Below, piece by piece: positions 52,854-62,259 of a DNA stretch of 64,000 nt. The position numbers and the translations under genes are program-made. Every line of letters begins with the position of its first letter. The stretch's first letter is position 1. The notes beneath the pieces were generated by a model, which did no database searches, was not told where the DNA came from, and was given only the letters and a program-made list of their open reading frames with translations. The stretch is from Streptomyces verrucosisporus (GTDB lineage: Bacteria > Actinomycetota > Actinomycetes > Streptomycetales > Streptomycetaceae), in NCBI RefSeq assembly GCF_017114865.1, contig NZ_JADEYH010000007.1, positions 62,001 to 126,000 on the forward strand, read 5' to 3'.

Positions 52854-53264
52854 GTGATCAAACGGCTCTGGTACGGACTGCGGGACCCGCTGCGGCTGTG
52901 GCTGGCGCCGGAGCGGATGCGGGCCGAGGGCACCACCCCCGACTACCGCTTCTCCCTGGCCAACGAGCGGACCTTCCTGGCGTGGATCCGCACCGCGCTG
53001 GCGCTGGTGGCGGGCGGCCTGGCGGTGGACCAGCTCCTGACCGGGATCCGCCCCGGCCCCCGGGCGGCGATCGCCGTGGTGCTGCTGGCGGGCGGCGCGC
53101 TGTGCGCGGTGCGGGCGGTCAACCACTGGCTGCGTACCGAGCGGGCCATGCGGCGCGGCGAGGACCTGCCGCTGTCCCGCTTCCCCGTGCTGCTGGCGCT
53201 GGGCACGGCGGTGGCCGCGCTGGTGGTGGTCGCCGGAGTGCTGCTGGGGGAGCTGGGCAGGTGA
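52854..53264 (+). CDS. DUF202-family membrane protein
   Basis: The 136-residue product has an N-terminal ANERTFLAWIRTALALVAGG DUF202 motif and three membrane helices. Function unknown in bacteria. Its stop overlaps the start of the next DUF202 gene by 4 nt (GTGA). The GTG start has a GGGAG unusually close, so the exact start is uncertain. Confidence 0.8.
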   Translation: MIKRLWYGLRDPLRLWLAPERMRAEGTTPDYRFSLANERTFLAWIRTALALVAGGLAVDQLLTGIRPGPRAAIAVVLLAGGALCAVRAVNHWLRTERAMRRGEDLPLSRFPVLLALGTAVAALVVVAGVLLGELGR

Positions 53265-53647
53265 GCGCGGACCGCCGGCCGCGCGGGGACGGGACGCACC
53301 GGAACGGGACGCGCGGGAACGGGGCGTACGCGGTCGGGGCGGCCGTCCGCGATCCGGCCGCGCAGCCGGAGCGCACCCGGATGGCGTGGCGGCGCACCAC
53401 CCTGGCCTTCGCGGCCGTGGTGGCACTACTGGCCCGCGGGGTGGTTCACGACGGCGGGCCGCCGCAGGTCTACGCCCTGACCGCGCTGGGGGCGCTGGTG
53501 TGGCTGGCGTTCCTGGGCCTGGCCCACCGCCGCATCCGCGCGCTGGATGTGCCCCGGCCGGGCCCGCTGGGTATGCGCACGGCGTACGCGGCGGCCGTCT
53601 GTACGCTGGCCGTGCCGATCTTTGGAGTGGTGGTGTGGCTGTTGTGA
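53261..53647 (+). CDS. DUF202-family membrane protein, second copy
   Basis: A 128-residue DUF202-type protein with a 40-residue polar N-terminus, then RTRMAWRRTTLAFAAVVALLARG and three helices. It is coupled to the upstream copy by a GTGA overlap, and its stop overlaps the gluconokinase N-terminus. DUF202 pairs of this kind probably form a heteromeric membrane complex (inference). Confidence 0.8.
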   Translation: MSADRRPRGDGTHRNGTRGNGAYAVGAAVRDPAAQPERTRMAWRRTTLAFAAVVALLARGVVHDGGPPQVYALTALGALVWLAFLGLAHRRIRALDVPRPGPLGMRTAYAAAVCTLAVPIFGVVVWLL

Positions 53648-54138
53648 GTCCGCTCGTCGTGGTGATGGGTGTGTCCGGGTCCGGGAAGACGACGGTGGGC
53701 ACGGCCCTGGCGGAGCGGCTGAGTGTGCCGTACGCGGAGGCCGACGACTTCCACCCGCCGGAGAACGTGGCGAAGATGGCCTCGGGCGTCCCGCTGACGG
53801 ACACCGACCGCGCGCCCTGGCTGGACGCGATCGCCGCCTGGCTCAAGGCCCAGGGCGCCGACGGCGGCGTGGTGACCTGCTCCGCCCTCAAGCGCGTCTA
53901 CCGCGACCGGCTGCGCCGGGCCGCGCCGGATGTGTTCTTCCTCCACCTGGACGGCTCGCCCGAGCTGATCGGCGAGCGGCTGACGGGCCGCACCGGGCAC
54001 TTCATGCCGTCCGCGCTGCTCAAGTCCCAGTTCGAGACGCTGGAGGCGCTGGACGCGGACGAGGCGGGCGCGGTCGTTCCCATCGACGGGACGCCGCAGG
54101 AGGTCACGGGGCTGGCCGTCGCCGCCGTCCCCCGCTGA
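53635..54138 (+). CDS. Gluconokinase
   Basis: A 167-residue P-loop kinase (GntK/IdnK type) that phosphorylates gluconate with ATP: Walker A GVSGSGKTTVGTALAE, then ADDFHPPENVAKMASGVPLTDTDRAPWL and SALKRVYRDRLR. The GTG at 53635 has GGAG seven nt upstream and overlaps the DUF202 end by 13 nt; GTG at 53644 is a shorter alternative with a 4-nt overlap. No gluconate transporter is adjacent. Confidence 0.92.
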   Translation: MAVVSPLVVVMGVSGSGKTTVGTALAERLSVPYAEADDFHPPENVAKMASGVPLTDTDRAPWLDAIAAWLKAQGADGGVVTCSALKRVYRDRLRRAAPDVFFLHLDGSPELIGERLTGRTGHFMPSALLKSQFETLEALDADEAGAVVPIDGTPQEVTGLAVAAVPR

Positions 54139-54149
54139 TCCGTACCGCG

Positions 54150-54189
54150 GCCCCGGCACCGCCTCCACGCGGTGTCGGGGCTCTCTTTT
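54150..54189 (+). terminator. Intrinsic terminator with U-tract
   Basis: GCCCCGGCACCGC (54150-54162) pairs with 54169-54181 with one G-T wobble and a 6-nt loop, followed by TCTCTTTT. This is the only classic T-tract terminator I see in the window. Confidence 0.8.
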
Positions 54190-54210
54190 CGCGCCCTTCC
54201 CTGGACTCCA

Positions 54211-54226
54211 TACCGACTGGTCGGCA
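54211..54226. promoter_or_regulatory. TetR-type operator before the acyl-CoA pair
   Basis: TACCGACTGGTCGGCA contains CCGAC-TG-GTCGG, the form typical of TetR/FadR-type fatty-acid regulators. It lies 50-65 nt before the phosphotransferase start. No regulator gene is adjacent. Confidence 0.6.
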
Positions 54227-54275
54227 TCATTACCCGGTACGCACGACCACCCTCTTCCCGCCGAGGAGCCTGCCG

Positions 54276-55298
54276 ATGACCGAGCACCACCCACCGGGCC
54301 TCGATCCCGCGCGGCTGCGCGCGTACCTGGACGGCGAGCGCCCGGGGCTCGTCCAGGGGCCCCTGAGCGCGGAGCTGATCGAGGGCGGCCGCTCGAACCT
54401 GACCTACAAGGTGAGCGACGGGACCTCGCGCTGGGTGGTGCGGCGCCCTCCGCTGGGCCACGTCCTGGCCACCGCGCACGACATGGCCCGCGAGCACCGG
54501 GTGATCAACGCCCTGGGCCCCACCGACGTGCCCGTGCCCGGCGCGGTGCTGCTGTGCGAGGACGAATCCGTCCTCGGCGCGCCCTTCTACGTGATGGAGT
54601 ACGTGGAGGGCACCCCCTACCGCACCGCCGAGCAGCTCGCCCCGCTCGGCCCCGAGCGCACCCGCGAGCTGGTCCTCGGCCTGTCCGACGCCCTGGTGAA
54701 GCTGCACTCGGTGGACCCGGCCTCCGTCGGCCTGGACGGCTTCGGACGCCCCGAGGGCTTCCTGGAGCGGCAGCTGCGGCGCTGGGGCAAGCAGCTGGAC
54801 GCCTCCCGCAGCCGCGAACTGCCCGGCATCGACGAGCTCCACGCCCTGCTCGGCAGCCGGCTGCCCGACTCCCCCGCCCCCGCGATCGTCCACGGCGACT
54901 ACCGGCTGGACAACGTGCTCGTCGGCGCGGACGACGGGATCGCCGCCATCCTCGACTGGGAGATGTCCACTCTCGGCGACCCGCTGACCGACCTGGGCCT
55001 GCTGGTGATGTACAGCAGCCAGCAGCGCATCCCCGGCGCCCCCATCGCCACCACCCGCGAGGCGCCCGGCCACCCCGACGCGCGGGAGCTGATCGAGCGG
55101 TACGCCTCCTCATCGGGCCGCGACGTCTCGAACATCGCCTGGTACACGGCGTTCGCCTACTTCAAGCTCGCCGTGATCCTGGAGGGCATCCACTACCGCT
55201 ACACCCTCGGGCAGACCGTCGGCGCGGGCTTCGACCGCATCGGCGCGCTCGTCCCCCTCTTCGTCTCAGAAGGCCTCACCACCCTGCAGGAGGGCTGA
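54276..55298 (+). CDS. Phosphotransferase of the ACAD10/APH family
   Basis: The 340-residue product has the APH kinase core: VHGDYRLDNVLV catalytic loop, ILDWEMSTLGDPLTDLG metal loop and an N-terminal nucleotide-binding lobe (LIEGGRSNLTYKVSDG). Members of this type sit next to acyl-CoA dehydrogenases and are thought to phosphorylate hydroxyacyl-CoA intermediates, as in human ACAD10/11. ATG with GAGGAG upstream. The stop is 6 nt before the acyl-CoA dehydrogenase start. Confidence 0.9.
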   Translation: MTEHHPPGLDPARLRAYLDGERPGLVQGPLSAELIEGGRSNLTYKVSDGTSRWVVRRPPLGHVLATAHDMAREHRVINALGPTDVPVPGAVLLCEDESVLGAPFYVMEYVEGTPYRTAEQLAPLGPERTRELVLGLSDALVKLHSVDPASVGLDGFGRPEGFLERQLRRWGKQLDASRSRELPGIDELHALLGSRLPDSPAPAIVHGDYRLDNVLVGADDGIAAILDWEMSTLGDPLTDLGLLVMYSSQQRIPGAPIATTREAPGHPDARELIERYASSSGRDVSNIAWYTAFAYFKLAVILEGIHYRYTLGQTVGAGFDRIGALVPLFVSEGLTTLQEG

Positions 55299-55304
55299 TC
55301 CGCC

Positions 55305-56531
<1,227 letters not shown>

Positions 56532-56556
56532 GGCCCCGCGCCCAGAGGGCGCGCGA

Positions 56557-56599
56557 AGGTGTTAGGACTACACTCCTTAGGAGTGTAGTCCTAACACCT
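56557..56599. repeat. 43-nt near-perfect palindrome
   Basis: The arms 56557-56576 and 56580-56599 are exact complements over 20 bp with a TTA centre. It contains TTAGGA-N6-TCCTAA (56577-56594) and a nearly identical overlapping copy on the left. It is AT-rich for this genome and is followed by GGAG and an ATG at 56608, so it looks like an operator-promoter of a lost gene, or a bidirectional terminator. Confidence 0.7.
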
Positions 56600-56634
56600 G
56601 GAGTGAGATGCCGCGCCCGACAGGGCAGGCGCCG

Positions 56635-57447
56635 TCACCCGGTGCGGCTCCTCAGCGCGGCGACGGTCTCCCCGACCAGCACCCGCGCCTCGGCCACCGT
56701 CGCCGCCAGCGACTCGGAGGTCTCGCCAGGTGCTCCCAGCAGGCGTCGGGCCTGCGGGCCGAAGCCGGCCGGCGCGGCCGGCAGCGTCTCGGCGACGGCC
56801 AGCGCGCCCTTCTCGTTGAGGCACCAGCGCCGGTCCTCGGCGAACACCGCCTGCACCAGCACACCGACCGCCCGGGACAGGCAGAGCGAGACGTAGAGCG
56901 TGTCCGCTCCCGCCGCGCCCTTCGCCGCGGCACCGACCAGGAACTCCGCCTCCCAGGCCGCCGCGATCAGCGCCTCCCGCAGCGGCTCGGGGTAGACCGC
57001 GGTCCTGCGCCGAAGGTCCGTCAACTCCCCGGACGGGTCGGCCAGTACCCGGCCGAGCGCCACCTCGCCCGCATAGCACGGCGACCAGAATCCGAGCGGG
57101 TGCCCGGCCTGTACGCCCACTTCGTACCGGCCCTCGCGGCAGTCCGCCCACACCCGCCCGACCCGGTCCAGGTCCCGCAGGATCCAGTCCACCGCCACGC
57201 CGTGGACGCGCAGCCACGCGCCGCCGTTCACCCAGGGCCCCCAGCCACCCGGGCCGACCACCTCCACCCCGGGACCGGCCAGCGCGCGCAGTGCGGCGAG
57301 ATCGGGATCGCCCCGGTAGTAGACGCCGAGGTCCCAGTCCGATCCGGGCCGGTGCTCCCCGCGTGCCCGGCTGCCGCCGAGCATCACCCCGACCACGCCC
57401 GGCACCTCGGCCAGGCGGCCGGCCATGTCCTCGATGATCCTCCGCAT
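56635..57447 (-). CDS. Nucleotidyltransferase-domain protein
   Basis: The 270-residue protein has an N-terminal minimal nucleotidyltransferase domain with GSRARGEHRPGSDWDLGVYY (GSx10DxD) and a second catalytic Asp in VAVDWILRDLD. The C-terminal half is helical, as in aminoglycoside or protein nucleotidyltransferases. Substrate unknown; no cyclic-nucleotide partner genes are obvious. It is 27 nt downstream of a small gene on the same strand, and its 3' end meets the 43-nt palindrome. Confidence 0.85.
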   Translation of the reverse strand: MRRIIEDMAGRLAEVPGVVGVMLGGSRARGEHRPGSDWDLGVYYRGDPDLAALRALAGPGVEVVGPGGWGPWVNGGAWLRVHGVAVDWILRDLDRVGRVWADCREGRYEVGVQAGHPLGFWSPCYAGEVALGRVLADPSGELTDLRRRTAVYPEPLREALIAAAWEAEFLVGAAAKGAAGADTLYVSLCLSRAVGVLVQAVFAEDRRWCLNEKGALAVAETLPAAPAGFGPQARRLLGAPGETSESLAATVAEARVLVGETVAALRSRTG

Positions 57448-57474
57448 GGAGCGAGTCTGGCAGGCGGTTACGGT

Positions 57475-57834
57475 CTACGGCCCACCCGTCCCCACCACGA
57501 CTGCCGCGCCCTCCCCCGGGTGGCCCGTGATCTTCCGGAGCAGGTCGAGGAAGGCGTCCTCGACCTGCCGGCCGGCACCGGGCGACGGGGCCACCGAGCG
57601 CCGAAGGTACACAGCGTAGGAGACCGCAACGGGCGCAAGGCGCGACTCCTCGGGCAGAGGGGCCGCCCACCGCATGCCCTGGACGATCGCCTCACTGAGG
57701 GGATGCGAGACGACGACTTCCGGGATCCGAACGGCGCAGGCCTGTTCGACCGGGCTCGGCTCCCACCATCTGCTGTCGTAATCGACATGCGGATCACGGA
57801 TCAGCACTGCTAAATCCTCGATGTCGACTGCCAT
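57475..57834 (-). CDS. Hypothetical protein, operonic with nucleotidyltransferase
   Basis: The 119-residue product starts MAVDIEDLAVLIRDPHVDYDSRWWEPSPVEQ and is mixed alpha/beta without a recognised domain. It is probably real because of coherent composition and its 27-nt spacing to the downstream nucleotidyltransferase gene. Function unknown. Confidence 0.6.
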   Translation of the reverse strand: MAVDIEDLAVLIRDPHVDYDSRWWEPSPVEQACAVRIPEVVVSHPLSEAIVQGMRWAAPLPEESRLAPVAVSYAVYLRRSVAPSPGAGRQVEDAFLDLLRKITGHPGEGAAVVVGTGGP

Positions 57835-57924
57835 GAGCCGACCGTACCGGGCCCGTTACCCGATGCACTGCGGTTCGCCGAGCCTCCAGGCTTCCTCACT
57901 GATCCGTCCGCTCGGTGAAGGTTG

Positions 57925-58212
57925 TTACTCAGTGGTTCGGCTGGGCCGACGCCGGCGGTCGTGCTCGATGGTGTAGGCGACCGTCTCGGCGCAGTGGATG
58001 ACCGTCTGGAGGCGGTTGAGCACGTCGCGGCGGGCGGCCTCGATCAGCTCGCGGTGGCTGGGCGTCGGCTCGGTGCTGGTGCGGGGTGCCCAGAAGCCGC
58101 GGTGGCTGTGGTCGGTGACGATGTCCTGGCAGGCGCGGACCACGGCGTTCAGGGCTGCGGTGATCTCGTAGCGGTACAACTGCTCGGTCTGGACAGCACG
58201 GTCGAAGGTCAC
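57925..58212 (-). CDS. Small helical protein, fourth of a coupled string
   Basis: A 95-residue alpha-helical protein (VTFDRAVQTEQLYRYEITAALNAVVRACQDIVTDHSHRGFW...). GTG start overlaps the stop of the upstream gene by 4 nt (GTGA). No known domain. It is the last of four minus-strand genes each overlapping the next. Confidence 0.65.
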   Translation of the reverse strand: MTFDRAVQTEQLYRYEITAALNAVVRACQDIVTDHSHRGFWAPRTSTEPTPSHRELIEAARRDVLNRLQTVIHCAETVAYTIEHDRRRRPSRTTE

Positions 58213-58634
58213 GGGTAGGGCCTCGGGGTCGGTCGGGCGGCGAGCAGGTAGCGCACGGCGTCGTCGCGGATGGTGTGGGTGTAGTGCGTGCCGGAGGCGA
58301 GGACGGCCAGGGCGTGTTCGTGGGCCTGATCGTCGTGGAGCCAGCCCAGGACGGGGCGTGCGGCCGGTGGGTCGAGCTGGTCGGCGATGTGGTGGGCCCG
58401 CAGGTGGAGCCAGCGCAGGGCCAGGCGGGGTGAGCCGGCCGCGTGGGTGCCGAGGGGGAAGATGCGGCCATCGTCGGAGGTGTGGGCGACGGCCTGGCAC
58501 CGGTAGAGACGGGTTGCAGGTCCGAGGAGACGGAGTCCGGTGGTGGCCGTGGCGTCTCGCGGTGGTCGGCGTACGTCCTGGTGGCGGAACAGCCCGGATA
58601 CGTGCGTCTCGCGGAAGGACCGTGGCCGGTTCAC
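58209..58634 (-). CDS. Unrecognised protein, third of a coupled string
   Basis: A 141-residue His/Arg-rich protein (FRHQDVRRPPRDAT, LRWLHLRAHHIADQLDPP). GTG start overlaps the upstream stop by 4 nt. I do not recognise a family; the helical C-terminal half (ARPVLGWLHDDQAHEHALAVLAS) looks structured. Confidence 0.65.
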   Translation of the reverse strand: MNRPRSFRETHVSGLFRHQDVRRPPRDATATTGLRLLGPATRLYRCQAVAHTSDDGRIFPLGTHAAGSPRLALRWLHLRAHHIADQLDPPAARPVLGWLHDDQAHEHALAVLASGTHYTHTIRDDAVRYLLAARPTPRPYP

Positions 58635-59263
58635 AGGGGCCGCCCGGCGTGGAGGTCGACCAGGGTGCAGCCGGTGAGGGTGCGGGCGGCCTGGGCGGCA
58701 AGTGTCCAGCGGATCTCGGGCTGTTCGTACAGGACGACGGCCTGCAGGTCGGGAACGAGACGGCCGTTGTGGAGGCGGTGGGTCTGGCCGTGGACGCCGT
58801 CGAGTACGGAGTCGCGGACGCGGACCGCCACCGCTCCGGTGCCGCGCAAGTGGGGGCAGAGCCCGGCGGCCTTCGGTGCGCAGGGCAGGCAGACGGGCGG
58901 ATGGACGGTGACCAGGCCCTCCGGCCAGCCGGTCCAATCGGTGCGGTCGTCCTCCAGCAGCCACAGCACCCCGTGCTCGTCGCGGTCGGCCGGAGATCCG
59001 CAGATCTGGCACAGCAGCCGGGCCATCGCCCGGCGCTGCCGCTGGGGATGGACGCGGGAGTAGCGCGGCCTGCCCCGGCCCGGGTGCAGGGCGCGGCGCA
59101 CCCACAGCGCGCCGTCGGCGTCGCGGTCGTGGGGTACCTCGTCGGAGTAGGCGATGCCTCGTGCGGTGGCGATCACCGCAGGTGTGAGGCGCTGCTCGCC
59201 GCTCCAGGCGGTGATGTACGGCACCACGTCCGGCCAGTTCGGGTGTTGTGCGCTCACGGTCAC
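58631..59263 (-). CDS. Protein with zinc-ribbon-like cysteines, second of a coupled string
   Basis: A 210-residue product with LLCQICGSPADRDEHGVLW and CLPCAPKAAGLCPHLR, giving two CxxC pairs that likely bind zinc. The N-terminal part (WPDVVPYITAWSGEQRLTP) is unlike known domains. GTG start overlaps the upstream stop by 4 nt. Function unknown. Confidence 0.7.
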   Translation of the reverse strand: MTVSAQHPNWPDVVPYITAWSGEQRLTPAVIATARGIAYSDEVPHDRDADGALWVRRALHPGRGRPRYSRVHPQRQRRAMARLLCQICGSPADRDEHGVLWLLEDDRTDWTGWPEGLVTVHPPVCLPCAPKAAGLCPHLRGTGAVAVRVRDSVLDGVHGQTHRLHNGRLVPDLQAVVLYEQPEIRWTLAAQAARTLTGCTLVDLHAGRPL

Positions 59264-59772
59264 CGCGCCTCCCCTGCCTGCGCGGCGGCGATGCACGGCC
59301 GCCTGCCGTTGACCGCCACCAGGCGCACGAACCTCACCGGGTGGGCCCGCCAGGTCAGCCGGTGCCCGTCCCGGTAGACGGTCAGTGCGCAGGTGCGGCC
59401 CCGGCACAGCCGGACGTAGTCCTGGAGCGAGCCGGGCCCGTGCACCCAGTGGTCCAGCACGTACCCGGCCTGCAACGGCCCCAGCGACGGTGCCACCGCC
59501 CGCGCCCCGACCCGCAGCCACCGGATCGCCGTCTCCGGTGACGCGGCGGCGTACGCGTCGCGTCGCCCCTCCGCGCCCGGTTCGCTCTCGGCGGCGGTGA
59601 CCGCCTCGCACCACACACCCGACTCCACAAGAGCGTCGGAGAGTTGGGAGAAGCCAGTGGCTCCGGGCCTGTCCCCGAACCCGCACTGCAAAGGGGGAAG
59701 CCTGGCGGCGAGGAGTGAGGTTGAGGCCAGTGGGTCGTTGGCTGGCGATCCGGCTCGGTGCTCTTCGTTCAC
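59260..59772 (-). CDS. Unrecognised protein, first of a coupled string
   Basis: The 170-residue product starts VNEEHRAGSPANDPLASTS, with AGGAG seven nt before the GTG. The C-terminal half contains helical sequence and LCRGRTCALTVYRDGHRLTWRA. No family recognised. It diverges from the XRE regulator gene over 192 nt and leads the string of four. Confidence 0.6.
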   Translation of the reverse strand: MNEEHRAGSPANDPLASTSLLAARLPPLQCGFGDRPGATGFSQLSDALVESGVWCEAVTAAESEPGAEGRRDAYAAASPETAIRWLRVGARAVAPSLGPLQAGYVLDHWVHGPGSLQDYVRLCRGRTCALTVYRDGHRLTWRAHPVRFVRLVAVNGRRPCIAAAQAGEAR

Positions 59773-59964
59773 TTGGGCGCTCCTGACAGCACTACCGGAA
59801 ACCGCACCAGCCTCGCCGCGTATTCGAATCGTCGCTCTGAGCAACTAAGCTGACCGAAGCTTCCGGTGGAGATTTGAGTCGCGTTGAACTTACGGTGACG
59901 AAACGGGCGAAAAAACTGACGCAGAGTACGAGTAGTCCGCGAGCGAGACAGTCGGAGCGTGTTC
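59773..59964. promoter_or_regulatory. Divergent promoter region of the accessory block
   Basis: AT-rich for the window (patches near 59835-59960 such as GCGAAAAAACTGACG), between the coupled string and the XRE operon. It should carry both promoters and be controlled by the XRE protein (inference). No clear operator repeat was found. Confidence 0.5.
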
Positions 59965-61119
59965 ATGGCCACTGGCCGATCGCATGCCTTCTCAGCAAAG
60001 CTGACCGCTGGTCAGCGTTCGAAGCGGCCCACCGCCCGTGGCAACGTGGCGGGACACATGCTGAAGATCATCAGGGAGCGGATCCCCCTCACCCAACGGA
60101 CGCTGGCCGAGGAACTCGGAGCGGACCTGACCACGATCCAGGGTTGGGAATCGGGACGGCGTCCTCTCACCGCAGTGGCCTTCACACAACTGCTTGACCT
60201 ACGCCGACTCCTGCTCCGCCGAGGCGCTGACCCTGTTCTTCTGCCGTTGCTCGACCTGGCTGTCGAGGCCGACTCAGTGATCACTGCCACGCTGGCCGCC
60301 AAAGCGACCGACGACGACTGGCTTCGCCATCCGTTGTCCGGATGGGTGTTCAACAGGAACTCCACACACATGATCATCTGGGCACTCGACGGCTCCACAC
60401 CGACCGCCCTGCCGCAGCCACCGGCATCCACGCCCCGACGCAGGGGCCCCGCCCCTACGTCCCCGCTGCTCCCCGAACCGGAGCGCCGCGCTTTCTTCAC
60501 CGCTCTTCGCAGAGCGGCCGAGATCGCCGATCGAGCCGGCGATAAGGGGACACTGCTCCGCCGTCAGGCGCTCTACCTTTGCAGCTACGACACGAGCCCG
60601 GACACCCATGCGTGGCTCGCGGACATGAGAAGCCGACAACCGATGAAGGCGCACCAACTCACCTGGACACCGGCGTGGTCGGACGTGCGCTCCACCGCCA
60701 CGTCGCTGACCCGGTACGGCGATGTCGAGACTCTGCGCGCTTTCATCGCTCGTGGTATGAGCGATGACGCGGGCGAGGCGGCCAACCTCAATTACTGGGC
60801 CCACTGGCTCGGGCTGGACACGTTGCCGCGCCCCGACGACACCTTCATGACCCGGCGGTCCCCAAGTTCTTGGGATCCGGTCGCCTTGATGCGGAGCATC
60901 GCGGACCGCCTCGATCCGAAGCTCGGGGCGATCGACCTGAACGTCCACTCCGTGTGGGCGCTGGCCGGGTCGAAACCGGGTGTCCTCTCGGCCGACCGGT
61001 CCCTGCACGCGAATCTGTCCGCGCGTGTCGCCACGCTCCTGGAACGCGGCACGGTATCCCGGCAGGCCCGTCGTGAACTGGAGGCGCTGCATTACGGTCT
61101 GAGGCTGAGCAGCCAGTGA
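59965..61119 (+). CDS. XRE-family transcriptional regulator
   Basis: The 384-residue protein has a classic XRE helix-turn-helix (LTQRTLAEELGADLTTIQGWESGRRPL, about residues 46-70) and a long helical C-terminal domain that resembles the TPR-type sensor parts of Streptomyces XRE regulators. The ATG at 59965 has GGAG seven nt upstream. It is the first gene of a tight operon with the HD and SLOG genes (gaps 21 and 24 nt) and probably regulates it and the divergent string. Confidence 0.88.
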   Translation: MATGRSHAFSAKLTAGQRSKRPTARGNVAGHMLKIIRERIPLTQRTLAEELGADLTTIQGWESGRRPLTAVAFTQLLDLRRLLLRRGADPVLLPLLDLAVEADSVITATLAAKATDDDWLRHPLSGWVFNRNSTHMIIWALDGSTPTALPQPPASTPRRRGPAPTSPLLPEPERRAFFTALRRAAEIADRAGDKGTLLRRQALYLCSYDTSPDTHAWLADMRSRQPMKAHQLTWTPAWSDVRSTATSLTRYGDVETLRAFIARGMSDDAGEAANLNYWAHWLGLDTLPRPDDTFMTRRSPSSWDPVALMRSIADRLDPKLGAIDLNVHSVWALAGSKPGVLSADRSLHANLSARVATLLERGTVSRQARRELEALHYGLRLSSQ

Positions 61120-61140
61120 TCTGCCTGAGAGGAATGTCGC

Positions 61141-61716
61141 ATGACTGACGAGCAGGGCGCCAAGGGGACCGTCGGCTATCTGATGGAGATGGGCGCCCTC
61201 AAGCGCGGCAAGCGAAGCGGTTGGTGGATCGTCGGGGTCAAGGATCCCGAGACAATCGCCGAGCACTCGTTCCGTACGGCCGTCATAGGGGCTGTGCTGG
61301 CCATGATGGAGGGCGCCGACCCTGCCAAGGTCGCCCTGTTGTGCACTTTCCACGACACTCAGGAAACCCGGGTGGGTGACATTCCGTGGATCGGTCGGCG
61401 CTACCTCCGGGCGGCCTCGAACGAGGAGGTCACCGCCGACCAGGTCGCGGACGCGCACCCCGCCGTGGCAGAGGGCATCAGGGCCGTGGTCCACGAGTAC
61501 GAGAACGGTGAATCGCTGGAGGTGCTCGTCGCGCGTGACGCCGACAAACTGGAATGCGTGATTCAGGGGCTGGAGTACCTGGAACAGGGCTATTCCAACG
61601 CCCGGGAGTGGGTGGACACCACCCGGGCGAAGCTGAAGACGCCCTCCGCGCAGGCACTCGCCGAGGCTGCGGAAGGAATGTCCATCACCGAGTGGCAGCG
61701 CACCTACCTGCGTTGA
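61141..61716 (+). CDS. HD-domain phosphohydrolase (YfbR/HDDC2-like)
   Basis: A 191-residue HD-superfamily enzyme of the deoxynucleoside 5'-monophosphatase type: metal ligands His42 (IAEHSFR), His71-Asp72 (TFHDTQE) and Asp133/Asp135 (ARDADKLE). It could remove phosphate from (d)NMPs. It is 21 nt after the XRE gene, with AGAGG upstream. Its context suggests nucleotide metabolism or defence rather than housekeeping. Confidence 0.88.
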   Translation: MTDEQGAKGTVGYLMEMGALKRGKRSGWWIVGVKDPETIAEHSFRTAVIGAVLAMMEGADPAKVALLCTFHDTQETRVGDIPWIGRRYLRAASNEEVTADQVADAHPAVAEGIRAVVHEYENGESLEVLVARDADKLECVIQGLEYLEQGYSNAREWVDTTRAKLKTPSAQALAEAAEGMSITEWQRTYLR

Positions 61717-61740
61717 AGCCGCACCCTGCGGAGGAGACCC

Positions 61741-62217
61741 ATGCGCGTGGGAATCACCGGGCACCGCGGACTGCCCGAGCCTGTCGCCGAGCGGGTACGG
61801 ACCATGCTGGAGGCGGAGGTGCGGCAGTACCCGCCAGGTGAGCTGGTGGGGGTGTCGTGCCTGGCGGACGGGCCGGACGTATGGTTCGCCGAGTACGTGC
61901 TCGACCACGGCGGGCGCGTCGAGGCCGTCCTGCCCGCCGAGCGGTACCGCGACGATCTGCCCGAGTGGCACCACCCGGCGTACGACGGCCTGCTGGGGAG
62001 CGCGGCCGAGGTGCACCGCACCGGGCTGGTCGAGTCCGACTCCCACGCCCACCAGGCGGGCAGCGAGATCCTCGTCGGCCTGGTCGACCGGCTGCTCGCC
62101 GTCTGGGACGGGAAACCGGCGCGCGGCTACGGAGGCACGGCGGACGTGGTGGCCTACGCCCGCCGCACCGGCGTCCCCGTCCGGGTGCTGTGGCCCGAGG
62201 GCGCCTCCCGGGACTGA
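61741..62217 (+). CDS. SLOG-type Rossmann protein
   Basis: A 158-residue protein starting MRVGITGHRGLPEPVAERV and containing the glycine-rich phosphate-binding GYGGTADVVAYARRTG of the SLOG (SMF/DprA-LOG) superfamily, whose members bind or cleave nucleotide ligands. RBS GGAGGAG precedes the ATG. Function could be sensing or hydrolysing a nucleotide derivative (inference). Confidence 0.75.
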   Translation: MRVGITGHRGLPEPVAERVRTMLEAEVRQYPPGELVGVSCLADGPDVWFAEYVLDHGGRVEAVLPAERYRDDLPEWHHPAYDGLLGSAAEVHRTGLVESDSHAHQAGSEILVGLVDRLLAVWDGKPARGYGGTADVVAYARRTGVPVRVLWPEGASRD

Positions 62218-62259
62218 CGGCGTTGCCGCGTCGCCCGGTTCGGCGGAAGAATCCGTGGA

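Noticed and set aside
56608-57813. An open frame of about 400 codons on the plus strand behind the 43-nt palindrome
   Set aside because: After the first codons it is antisense to the nucleotidyltransferase gene and of shadow composition; only the start may be a relic.
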